Part shown: positions 11,738-21,425 of the stretch, one piece after another
Layout: each line of letters starts with the position of its first letter
How positions within the stretch are numbered: the stretch's first letter is position 1
Origin: Glandiceps talaboti
Lineage: Eukaryota > Hemichordata > Enteropneusta > Spengelidae
Length of the DNA: 45,000 bases
Direction: 5' to 3'
Assembly: GCF_964340395.1 (NCBI RefSeq)
Contig: NC_135549.1
Coordinates: forward strand, 19,567,342 to 19,612,341
Translations under genes and position numbers: made by a program
Notes under the pieces: model-generated
What the model was told of the DNA's origin: nothing
The model's input: the letters and a program-made list of their open reading frames with translations, nothing else
The model's database searches: none

Positions 11738-12021
11738 CCCCAGTACTTGTATTTCGTCAGTCAGGGAAAATGCGAGTGTCCTAAGGCGCCTTGTTACTAC
11801 GAATCGATAGAGGAATAGTCACAAATCCTCAGGCCACGATTATTTTCTGGGTGACTGAAGAAAACTACCGTTAGAGAATATCATAATTTATAAGTCCTAA
11901 ATTGTTTAAAATCGTGATTTGGAACGTCTTGACGTTTGCTCATTTCGAGCAACACAGAACTATAGTGATGTAGACGTGGTTGTCGTGACGAAGAACAACC
12001 AGGGTATATACTCGATATTTC
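11738..12021 (+). repeat. Dispersed repeat, copy 2 of 2
   Basis: Diverged partner of 9321-9497 in the same orientation. The 5' block and the 3' block (TTCGAGCAACACAGAA, GTGATGTAGAC, TATA-like end) match. About 130 bp of extra sequence lies between them. Either this copy gained an insertion or copy 1 suffered a deletion. Confidence 0.45.
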
Positions 12022-12834
12022 CAGTTCAAAAGACAATAACTTAGCCTATTATGGTATACTATCTGATTTAGTTCAATAAACCATTACATATCTATTTATT
12101 CGTGTGTTGTTTGGCTATCGTTGTTACACATAGTTGTGAGTAACTGAAAAATTAGTAATTAACAATAAATGTTAGTAGTGATAGTACCATGCCAAGGTGA
12201 TTTCTTATATTCATATTGTTTGCTCAATTTGTTTTTGAGAAGTACCCTAGTATTGTCGTTTTGGGTGTGAACACGTTATAATGAGAAGAAAGTATTTTTT
12301 TTTCAATTTCAGTAAATCAACCATAGTAGTTTTAATAATGATCGCCGTTGGGGGCGTTGATTTTTGGGTGCAGACCAAACAATCAATTGTATTTGTATTA
12401 ACGTGTATACTTCTACGAAAAATACCCACAGGTGACGCAATTCTGCTCAACATGCACGATATCACGAGTAAGTTATAACTTGACAAAACGTAATATCTGA
12501 AACGGTACGTTAGTTGAAAATATCTGTACGTAATCTATATCCTGTAATCAACATTTATCGAAAGGATACAAATGAGTATAATACACAATTTGTGTGCTAT
12601 TGTTCATATTCTTTGTGTAGGATTATGCAACACATTACACATTCAAAGAAACTGTACCTTCCTTTTGACAGAAGACATGGAGAAATAATTGACTGATTTC
12701 AGTTGAAATGTGGCTTTAGATTGTTCCATACAAATCATACAACAAACCATATATTCAAGACTACAAGGTCCATTTAAACTATACACTTTGTCACTCTGTT
12801 TCCTGCTGTTTTCATATCTGTAATTGCTTTGAAG
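12022..12834. other. Gene-free stretch before a candidate exon
   Basis: Contains short AT-driven open frames on both strands. The last ~50 bases (about 12783-12834) form a pyrimidine-rich run ending in AAG, which looks like a 3' splice site. Confidence 0.35.
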
Positions 12835-13125
12835 CGTAATCTTGCAAATTTATATCAACAAGAAATACGCAGGGATATTAGTTACTTAGAATATGTATGT
12901 TATACAAATTATAGTGTTTTGACGGAGGAGGCCAAATTATGCATCAATAATGCAGTCAAATACATGGAAAAGGGAACTGATAGATGCGTTCATAAATTGA
13001 GTTTTGTTTTTGCGAGGAACTTCGTAGTTATTCAAGAATTTGTGTCAATGCCTACCACAGCATCAGAATGTGTGAATGAAAACTTTCTCAAAATTTCCGC
13101 CAAGGCAACAGACTTTCAGATTTAG
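12835..13125 (+). CDS. Candidate terminal exon, hypothetical protein fragment
   Basis: An open frame of about 97 codons runs from just after a possible 3' splice site (polypyrimidine run, then TTGAAG) to a TAG. The product has mixed, non-repetitive composition: alternating charged and hydrophobic residues, and four Cys spaced across ~70 residues (in VCYTNYS, AKLCINN, TDRCVHK and SECVNEN). This suggests a small helical, possibly disulfide-bonded domain. No family is recognised, no upstream exon or start codon is identified, and no poly(A) signal follows closely. It could be a real last exon or a chance open frame. Confidence 0.25.
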   Translation, partial: RNLANLYQQEIRRDISYLEYVCYTNYSVLTEEAKLCINNAVKYMEKGTDRCVHKLSFVFARNFVVIQEFVSMPTTASECVNENFLKISAKATDFQI

Positions 13126-13180
13126 TATAGATGAGACTTTGGCGACGCAAAACTAATGTGAAACAACAGACCATGTCCAT

Positions 13181-13244
13181 GTTTGTTTTTTTGTTTGTTT
13201 GTTTGTTTGTTTGTTTGTTTGTTTGTTTGTTTGTTTGTTTGTTT
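13181..13244. repeat. (TTTG)n microsatellite
   Basis: About 14 units of TTTG with an impure 5' end. Confidence 0.95.
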
Positions 13245-14370
13245 GGATGTAGATTGAAAATACAACCTGATTCATGCCAGAGGTCAGTTTGATACAATCA
13301 TGTAAAAATCAGTAACCAATAAGAAACTACACATGCTACAATTTAAGCCTGCACTAACTGCAACTAAGACATTTTTTAAATAACAAATCAATAAGTCAAT
13401 TATTTATAAAAAAGACATCGTATTTGTTAGTTATTGGTCACCATAGTGGAAAGTTGAAAACCTGACCGAACGTTCGGTTTTGAAGCTGTTACCATGTTAA
13501 AACTGTGCTAGTTATAACTGGAGTATCATTTTGTTGATCAGACAACTACAATATATTCATCGAATTTTTAAAAAATACAACTGTCTAGATGTTGTACATG
13601 CTAATCAGTGCATGCCGTTGAGATATGTTCTTTCATGTATTTTGTTTTCAATTAGAAAGTCGTAATAAATTTATATTACAGTAGTAATCATCCAGATGGT
13701 CATGTTAAGCCTTCATTGAGAATCATCTGATTTACATCTCCTCTCTTTACTCCATCTCGTATAGTCTGTATATTGTAAACCTGAAAGAATTGAGAGTCAC
13801 GCTGTATAAGTGATGCGGGTAGCTAGAGTTTTACATGTGTGCCAAACAATTTACAGGTCAAAGCAATTAAGGTGAGAACTCTACTCTATCCGTCCTTTTT
13901 TCACTGTAAATTAAATGATGCATGTAAAAACACTTTTACTGTCGTTTCAAGGTCCATATAACTCTCATCTCGCACATTGATAAACTATCAAGGTATTACA
14001 CAGTGAGCGGTGCTTACCAATTGTATTCTACACCTATTAACTTTTTTCATTCACGTCAATTGTTATATCTCGGTTTTACTATTGGGTTTATGCCCTTTAC
14101 ATAATTTCCGTCGTTTAATAGTACTGATAAACCACTGCTGTTGAATATAAAAGTGAATGTTAATGTCTAATCATAAAAGTACCGACAGAATTAAAACAAT
14201 TTCGATTCGTATAAAGAGGCAAAACAAAGTATTGATTCACACCTGTATATTGACGACTTGCAATTAGAAAAATGTTTTCAGGGCATTGTAAAAAAAGATG
14301 TTCATAGGATAGTTTAAGAGCCACATAAAAAAACAAACGAGAATGATATGTTTCCTGATTAATATGTTGT
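13245..14370. other. Gene-free stretch
   Basis: Nothing beyond AT-rich unique-looking sequence was recognised. Confidence 0.45.
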
Positions 14371-14890
14371 CACGCTAGGAATATATTATTTTTTTCATTT
14401 ATGACATCTGAGCTTTCGAGATTTTATTTGAAAGTAGATAATAGGTAAGAAGGTCTACCCCTACCTTTACACCTTTCCATCTCTACCTTTACACCCTGTC
14501 AGTGTGTCAGTCAATCTGCCTGTCTGTCTGTCTGTCTGTCTGTCCATATGCTCATATGGCTGCTCTGTGGTGAAGAACAACGATATTGAGATGATGAAAC
14601 ATTGAATTAAATGGTAGTTAAAATATTCTGCAATACTACGGTAGCAGTTGCAGATTTAAACCCTTGAAATCATTTTGTCGAACCAAATTATGTTTCCGCA
14701 CGTGCTTTATAAAAAATGTCAAGTTCATATTATAACATTCTACTTCGACCATGTAACGATAATCTATCGATTTCTAAACTACACGTTTCTACTACACATT
14801 GAACAGCATAATGATCGTGTAGTTGTCAAAGTATTTTCGACGGTAAGTCCAAAGGATATTATACTTTGTATGTGCCGCCGATGGTGTCAT
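14371..14890 (+). repeat. Duplicated segment, copy A
   Basis: Aligns in the same orientation with 15141-15740. Shared landmarks are TCATTTATGACATCTGAGC, GTCTACCCCTA, CATATGGCTGCTCTGTGGTG, AATACTACGGTAGCAGTTGC and GTATTTTCGACGGTAAGTCC, ending at TATGTGCCGCCGAT. Copy A has only a short CTGT tract where copy B has a long compound repeat. No coding function is apparent. Confidence 0.85.
14519..14543. repeat. (CTGT)n microsatellite, short allele
   Basis: About six CTGT units within copy A of the local duplication. Confidence 0.9.
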
Positions 14891-15140
14891 TTTCTCCTAT
14901 GTGTCACCAATTATAATGAAGTAAAATGTTAAAGTGTAGATTTTCAACCATAATATATAGTGAAGATCAGATTTCATCGTATATTACTTTGTAAGAGAAA
15001 TGAAAATGGAAAATGTGTGATTAACCCAATTTTGAACAAACCAAAACCAAAAACGTTCTTGTGTTACTGCGATGCACGAATTGTACCAAATCCCTGAAAT
15101 TTCCTAAATTACTGTTCATTCTGTTAAATGTATCCAGGTA

Positions 15141-15320
15141 TACGCTAGCAACATATGTTTTTTCATTTATGATGACATCTGAGCTTTCGAGATTTTAGTT
15201 GCAAGTACATAGTAGGCAATAAGGTCTACCCCTATCTTTACACCTTTCCATCTCTACCCTGTCAGTGTGTCTGTCTGTCAGTCAGTCAGTCAGTCAGTCA
15301 GTCAGTCAGTCAGTCAGTCA

Positions 15321-15354
<34 letters not shown>

Positions 15355-15359
15355 ATGTA

Positions 15360-15394
<35 letters not shown>

Positions 15395-15740
15395 GTGTTC
15401 ATATGGCTGCTCTGTGGTGAAGAACGTTATTGTGATGATGAAACAATTCAATGGGAGTTAAAATATTCTGCAATACTACGGTAGCAGTTGCAGATTTAAA
15501 CCCTTGGAATCAGTTTGTCGAACCAAATTATGTTTTCGCAGTGCTTAATAAAAAATGTCAAGTTCATATAATAACATTCTACTTTGACCTTGTAACGATA
15601 ATCTATCGATTTCTAAACTACATGTTTCCACTACACATCGAATAGCATAAAATGATTGTGTAGTTGTCAAAGTATTTTCGAAGGTAAGTCCAAAGGATAT
15701 TTTACTTTGTATGTGCCGCCGATATCGGTGATAGCGTCAT
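15141..15740 (+). repeat. Duplicated segment, copy B
   Basis: Second copy of 14371-14890, offset by about 770-820 bp and separated from it by about 250 bp. Scattered substitutions and small indels show that the duplication is not recent. It is longer because of the expanded CAGT/CTGT tract. Confidence 0.85.
15266..15396. repeat. Compound (CAGT)n/(CTGT)n microsatellite
   Basis: About 130 bp: a few CTGT, then a run of CAGT, then CTGT with one GTAT interruption. It corresponds to the short CTGT tract in the neighbouring copy, so expansion happened after the duplication. Confidence 0.95.
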
Positions 15741-15790
15741 ATTGGCTCTACAAACTACCACAAATTAAAACTAATGAGGTTATATAAATC

Positions 15791-16211
15791 TAGTCTAATT
15801 CCAAACAGGGACAGTATTACGTATTAAAAACTTCATCACTTTCCCAGTCTAGTCAAGGTCCCAAACCATCGCACGCATAATTATGTGCTCCCTCCCACAG
15901 GGCTCATATAAACATGATGACTTTCCACATCATTTTAGTTTAAACAGACTGGAGGAGGAGTTGGACATTTGCATATCATTATTACATGCTAAATTCTCGC
16001 GATGGTCAAAACAGTGCAGCTGTATCAAATGTATTAATGAGCGATGACGACAGCCTGTCAATTTGTGATGGATTACTATTGACATGCGCCGTTCGTTCTT
16101 CGCTCACCATGACTTCAAACATACTTGTCACGTTTCTTTGGGACCTTGACTAGACTTGGAAAGTGATGAAGTTTTCAATACGTAATACTGTCCCTGTTTG
16201 GAACTAGACTA
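15791..16211. mobile_element. MITE with long TIRs and 9 bp target duplication
   Basis: A 421 bp non-coding foldback element. The left end (15791-15865, beginning TAGTCTAATTCC) is the reverse complement of the right end (16137-16211, ending GGAACTAGACTA) over about 75 bp with a few mismatches. It is flanked on both sides by the identical 9-mer ATATAAATC (15782-15790 and 16212-16220). Long TIRs with a 9 bp duplication are typical of Mutator-like elements, and some Merlin-type elements also fit. The interior has no transposase frame, so it would depend on a partner in trans. Confidence 0.88.
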
Positions 16212-16220
16212 ATATAAATC

Positions 16221-16809
16221 TAAAAACTGTAAATACTCTATTTATAATACGTTCAAGAATATAATTTTACCTTTGATTTCAAAGATTTTGTCAGAAAATA
16301 AAATCAACAAATCCTTAGACACACCATGACGCACACCGAATAATATTCGGATAATACTTCCTCAATAGGTAGTAAGTATAACTCATGGCCACACTAAGCC
16401 ACATGGGGTGAGATGTTTCCAATTCGAACGTTTGCGACCATAAAATGTCGGTGCACAGAGTTAAAAATATACGACTTTAATGACGTAACCGATACACAGT
16501 TTGATATCGTTAGTGTTATTTAAAGAGTCTAAGAGACGGAGTCCATAAGTGTAGTTTTTGATGAATTCTGCAGGGCACCCTTTCATCCAAATCGATCGAA
16601 TAACAAAGACATGCATATACAGCTGCAGTTATGATAACACCATATGAAGTAATTGCTTCCCCAAGGATGTCATTCTATAGCCAGAATGGCGGAAATCAAC
16701 TTGGCAGGACGCTTGTATATGCAACGTTTGCAACTACAAAATAACTCATTTTTGAAGTCGTTAAACTTACAAAAGTCCAGAATGGCGATCATAGCTGCGT
16801 CAAAATGTT
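16221..16809. other. Gene-free stretch
   Basis: Unique-looking sequence. A short hairpin CCGAAT/ATTCGG lies near 16337. No exon can be supported. Confidence 0.4.
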
Positions 16810-16855
16810 GTGTATGTATGTATGTATGTATGTATGTATGTATGTATGTATGTAT
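16810..16855. repeat. (GTAT)n microsatellite
   Basis: About 11 perfect tetranucleotide units. Open frames running through it are repeat artefacts. Confidence 0.95.
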
Positions 16856-17742
16856 AAAAAGGTGTATTGGCTTCTCCCCTGCCACAAGGAAAGCGATACA
16901 TACTCATGAGGACGCTAGCTAGCTGGCACATAATCAGTTGACGCGTGTGGGCAGAATTGGTCAAAGTACTTTGAGCAGGAGTCACCGGTCATGTTAAAGT
17001 AACATACCACACACGCCACATTCTGTCCTCATTTTGATTTTAAATAATTTATTCATATTTACAGACATCTTATATATGCAAACGCTTGTAGTCTGATATA
17101 AATGAAAACAAAAAAAAAACTCTGTGAATGCTTGAAACAATAGTACTCTCAAAGAAATATAGAAATATCATGTCATTTTGTCTGATCGTCGACAACAACA
17201 ACGAAAACTAACGACCAGGCAGATAAGTGAAAGTACAAATGTAGTTTAAAATAAGAATACGATGGAAAAACAGCACATGTCCAATGCTCTTCACGGAGTT
17301 AATAAGTCAGATCGTAATTAGTATGCTTTGCCACGAGATGTAATCTCTTTTCTGGACTCAACCGTGAAGATTGAACGCATAACCCGCACTTTTTTGCCTG
17401 AGGACCAAACATGAATTGTATGCCAACTTGCTTGAGGACATGACATTATGAATAAATATTATTCTTAGACAGTTTGTACCTTTCGTCGGGACATATCTTG
17501 CTGCGCATCGAGACTCATTAGGTAACTACTTGAAATTTACGAGATAAATTGATGATGAAAATGGTGATACGGATTATTTCCGGATCATTAGATATTTTCC
17601 CACAATGAAAGAATCAATCAATGTGTAAATCACAGGCTGATGTTAGACTGTCCAGCCAAGCAGTCTCAGATTATTAGTTTAGGGTGGATACTTTGCCTTC
17701 TTGTATATATATCTCTGATGTAACTGAAGTTTTTGATGTGAG
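16856..17742. other. Gene-free stretch
   Basis: No exon, RNA gene or repeat end recognised. Confidence 0.4.
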
Positions 17743-18240
17743 CTTTATGTAATACTCATTTTATTACAGTCTCCGAGCCGAGCTGATTCCGGTGTTTCTC
17801 ATGCATATTCTGCGCACCTGTCAATCAAAAACTCATGAATTAATTATGTAAAATGACCGATATAAATTGAATGGTTAGCGGATAGTTGCCAACTATGAGA
17901 ATTTGGTTAATGACCGGTTTTATACACTACAATACATAGCACGTCCGTTATTATAGTTAGTCAGATTTAACTGCAATTGCATTACAAAGCTGTCTGAGCT
18001 CGGCGTTGATCATGAAAGTTTTAGGCACATGTGAATCAAAGCTCAAATTTAAATGTACTTTACGGAATATTAAATTTACGGCGGATACCTGCTTTTTGTA
18101 CGAAAACGCTAATGTGAATGATTGTCAAAATTGATGAAGTGAGCCAGATTAAATATTCGTGTTATCACAGCCACTATCTGAGATCGATTTGTGTCTTGAA
18201 GGTTCCCGGGCAGTGTCAATCAAAGCTCAATAATCACCCA
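17743..18240 (+). repeat. Three diverged ~200 bp tandem units
   Basis: A shared motif series occurs three times. Each begins with an A/T-rich run ending in TTACAG, TTACAAAG or TCACAG. A CTGAG- or CGAGC-type block follows, and each ends with TCAATCAAA or GAATCAAAGCTCAA (about 17820, 18032 and 18216). The spacing is about 212 and 183 bp. Identity outside these blocks is low, so the limits are approximate. Confidence 0.35.
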
Positions 18241-18741
18241 GCGTAATATTGACTGAAGTCAGGATCATATGTGAAACCAGGCTAACACTTACAGAGAATA
18301 CGTTTGGGGGAATACTCATTTTTGTGTATGGAGATTCTGATATAATCGCATTTATTGGAGATTTAATATTCATTTTATTACAAGCACCATATATACACGT
18401 ACCTGCTAAGACCTTGAAAATAATCGCTTGATTCCGTCTAGCTTTTCACTGCCGACCTGTTTTTAATTGTTCGAGACAAAAAAATAAAATCGTGAAAATT
18501 GTGAAGTCTCGCGAGAAGTAGTGGATTCGGTAACTGACATCAACTTGAAAAGATAATGTAAAACTAGTGTTCTTCCAACCTGTAATGGATGTTCATTGGA
18601 TGGAAAGAAACCCATAGCGCAGATTCCATATGGAAAACAACGAAAAACATAATACTACCTGAACTAGACACTCACACATGAAAAACAATCTTCCTACCCA
18701 ACCTATTCTAACATAGAGCGTAATCAGACCTACACAATGCT

Positions 18742-18890
18742 TTTAGGCCTAAGGCCAAATAAAGAAATAGTGTGTTTCCGATAACTCGACCGACCCTAAA
18801 TATTTGTGTTGCATTGACAGAGGGAAATGGAAGGTAACAATTTATTTCTATATCTGTGTACACCTTCATGCCTTTGCCTCATCTGTGGTC
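18742..18890 (+). mobile_element. Inverted-repeat element fragment (family of 26270-26549)
   Basis: Begins with GGCCAAATAAAGAAATAG followed by GTGTTTCCGATAACTCGACC. This matches the reverse complement of the right end of the element at 26270-26549. The similarity continues inward to a shared CACCTTCATGC block. No opposite terminal repeat is found nearby, so this is a truncated or solo copy. Confidence 0.5.
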
Positions 18891-20116
18891 ACTTTTTTTA
18901 CAGTTTTAAATCGTATTCCAGATAGAAACCAGGTCTTTTTAGACTATAATTACAGTGTACATAACGTATTTGTCTACTAACTATAATCATTGTGCTCCTT
19001 TACTTCTTTTACATTTAATCAAACTCTCGCGAGTAATTTTCAAAACTTAAGGTATCTGTAAAACAAAATAAATTTTCGATCTACCTCATTTTCTGAAGTC
19101 ATGTTCTGCGAAACAAACATTTCTTGTTTTTTATTTTGCCTAATAGTAGATATCAAAATTTATCCGCATTTAATATTCATTTTATTGTTAGGCAACTATC
19201 CAAATACGTTCGACGATGCTCGAAAATCACATTTCCTTTGTTCCTCTAGCCAATCTAGTTATGCATCATGAGACATAATTGTCCATCTTAGTAATGAGTA
19301 CAGAAACATTTCTATCATTTACATGTGGTCTACCGTATGGGACTTCTGACATGTTGTTTGATGGAAGCTATTTTAGTTTACAAAATGTCTATTGACTCTA
19401 AACTAGCATCTAAAAGGGTACAACAATAAATCGGAATATTCGTTTGTATTTGGAATCTCCTATAACGTAAACTTATACAATACATGGTACTTCTTAAAAA
19501 AATCATTGTACTAAACTAGGCTTTAATCTCACTGACATATTTGTACAAGGATACCATATGAATTTTATATTTTTAATACCTATTTTGGGAATTTGAAACA
19601 CACATTTCTAATTGCTTAAATTCAAAAAATATACAACCACTTGAATGGCACACATGTCATTATGGAAGTGTAGGTAATATCCATAAATACTGCATATATG
19701 TATTTTGTAATACATTTGTAGTGTTTAGAAAAGCCACTCTGCTTTATAGTGCAACATTAGTCAGGTATTATAGTATGGATAAGAAGTTGGTATCTAGTCT
19801 TGATAAAATAACTTTACTATTGTGAGAATGAATGTTAATGGATCTGGGCTCACACTTACTAATACAAATTTCTACAAGCCATTTACTCAAGACACTGTGG
19901 TACACACCTGAAGATATTGACGAGACTTCAGCAAAAATGTGGGATTTGTTTCCTAATTAGCGCAGTCTACCATAAAGTCTGTATTTGTAACTCATTACTT
20001 GCAACAACAAAAAATATCAAAACAAACATGTCAAAGTTTGTTATTATACGTTTAGGAAATAATTTGTCCACAAACTAGGTATAAGCCCTTTATCTTCCAT
20101 ATGACCACTTTACAGC
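18891..20116. other. Gene-free AT-rich stretch
   Basis: Only short low-complexity frames. The motif TAATATTCATTTTATT near 19170 echoes the 17.7-18.4 kb repeats. Nothing else is recognised. Confidence 0.4.
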
Positions 20117-20500
20117 TAAAATGATGTAGGCTTGGTGTTTCAATCTTGCAACATGACCTTTATTACACACCCTCAGACAACTTCTAATGCAAAAGAACGG
20201 TTACACAGGTGCCATGCCGTGCACAGTAGGGATGTAGAAGTAGTCAAGATTAAATGTTGATTATCTCTTACAAAATACACAATTGCAGCCATTAAAATCA
20301 TCAAATCCACGTGTTGTCATTAGAAGCCTGTTTTTTACTGCACTGTGAAAGAATAGCAATGCCTCTCAGTGTTCAATGATTGGGCAAAGGATTTTGCTGT
20401 GTTTGTTGTGTCTTTATTGTGGTTAGTCTAGAGTTGAAATATGTCTAGCTCTGTGTCAAAAAATAATCTCCCATGAGTGAAATACCAAGCCTACACAATT
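20117..20500. repeat. Short inverted-repeat pair, possible MITE
   Basis: TGTAGGCTTGGTGTTTCA (about 20126) is matched in inverse orientation by TGAAATACCAAGCCTACA (about 20478), with about 30 bp of similarity including flanking A-rich bases. The 380 bp interval has no coding frame. No target-site duplication was fixed. Confidence 0.35.
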
Positions 20501-20565
20501 TTTGCTTTAAAAGGAAAAAAGCTAAGCTTCCCTATCCGTTCATTCATGTTAGTTTGAAAAATGAT

Positions 20566-21425
20566 AAGAGTGAATTTCACAAGTGATGGTCGTACACTCC
20601 ACATCATACATAATTAGCATTTGAGTCACACAAACGTTCAGTCTTAATTGCTTAGTGTGACGTATCTTTTGATTTGTTCTGTTTTTACAGTAAATTGTCC
20701 AAATGATAAGCACTAACATGCAATACTATGTGATGTTTGGAGACACATAAACCTCTGGTCATAAGGACTTCATTGCTTTGCATTATGAAGATTGGCCACA
20801 ACAATTTACACTAAAACAGAATACATCTCAAAGGATGCGTTAGTCTCAGTCTAATACAACTTTCATATGGTATTTGAACCAGTTTGTTGAGTCAGAGTGA
20901 CGCATCCATTGAATATATACCCTGGTTAAGCATACATTCTTCCATAATTTATAAAGTCATTTAATTTTGAAGCGTTTTAAAGTGTGTTTGTTCCAAACAA
21001 TCCAAATGTTAAAGACGTACGTATTTCATGGGGTGCAACTATGTAAGCAATGTTGTTTCATTAACATTACATTGGAAATGATATCAGAAACATTTGATAG
21101 AGTATTTTACAAATGTTAGCAAAATCTGTCATCACACAGACATTACTCCTTTCACTTGACAACAAGGATGCTTTTTAACTGAGTATAAACCCTTTATGTA
21201 AGGTTTGCTTATTGTCGTATAGTGGTTTATGGCGCTCCATAAACACCACATACCTGTTCACAAGGCCCTTGTTATCTTTTGAAGAGTGTATGCAACCATT
21301 TACTGTTTAACAGAACACATCCGAATATATGTCACACAAATTAAGACTGAACGTTTGTGTGACTCAAATGCGAATAGTGTATGATGGGGAGTGTACGACC
21401 ATAATTTGTGAAATCCACTCTTACC
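20566..21425. mobile_element. Non-coding element with ~200 bp inverted repeats
   Basis: The left arm starts at about 20566 (GATAAGAGTGAATTTCAC). The right arm ends at about 21425 and reads as its reverse complement. The outer ~130 bp is highly similar, including GTCGTACACTCC and GAGTCACACAAACGTTCAG. Similarity continues more weakly inward through ATGTGATGTTTGGAG. Interior sequence has no transposase-like frame. An extra hairpin (GGATGCGTTAGTCTCAGTC near 20834 against GAGTCAGAGTGACGCATCC near 20893) sits inside. The outer boundary and target duplication are not resolved. It is a probable MITE or foldback element. Confidence 0.7.

Noticed and set aside
15267-15461. Cys/Ser/Val-rich frame over the CTGT/CAGT tract
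   Set aside because: It is the translation of a tetranucleotide repeat that is expanded in only one of the two duplicated copies.
16370-16450. Box-B-like GTTCGAATT on the minus strand
   Set aside because: No box A at the right distance and no cloverleaf pairing, so neither a tRNA nor a SINE can be supported.
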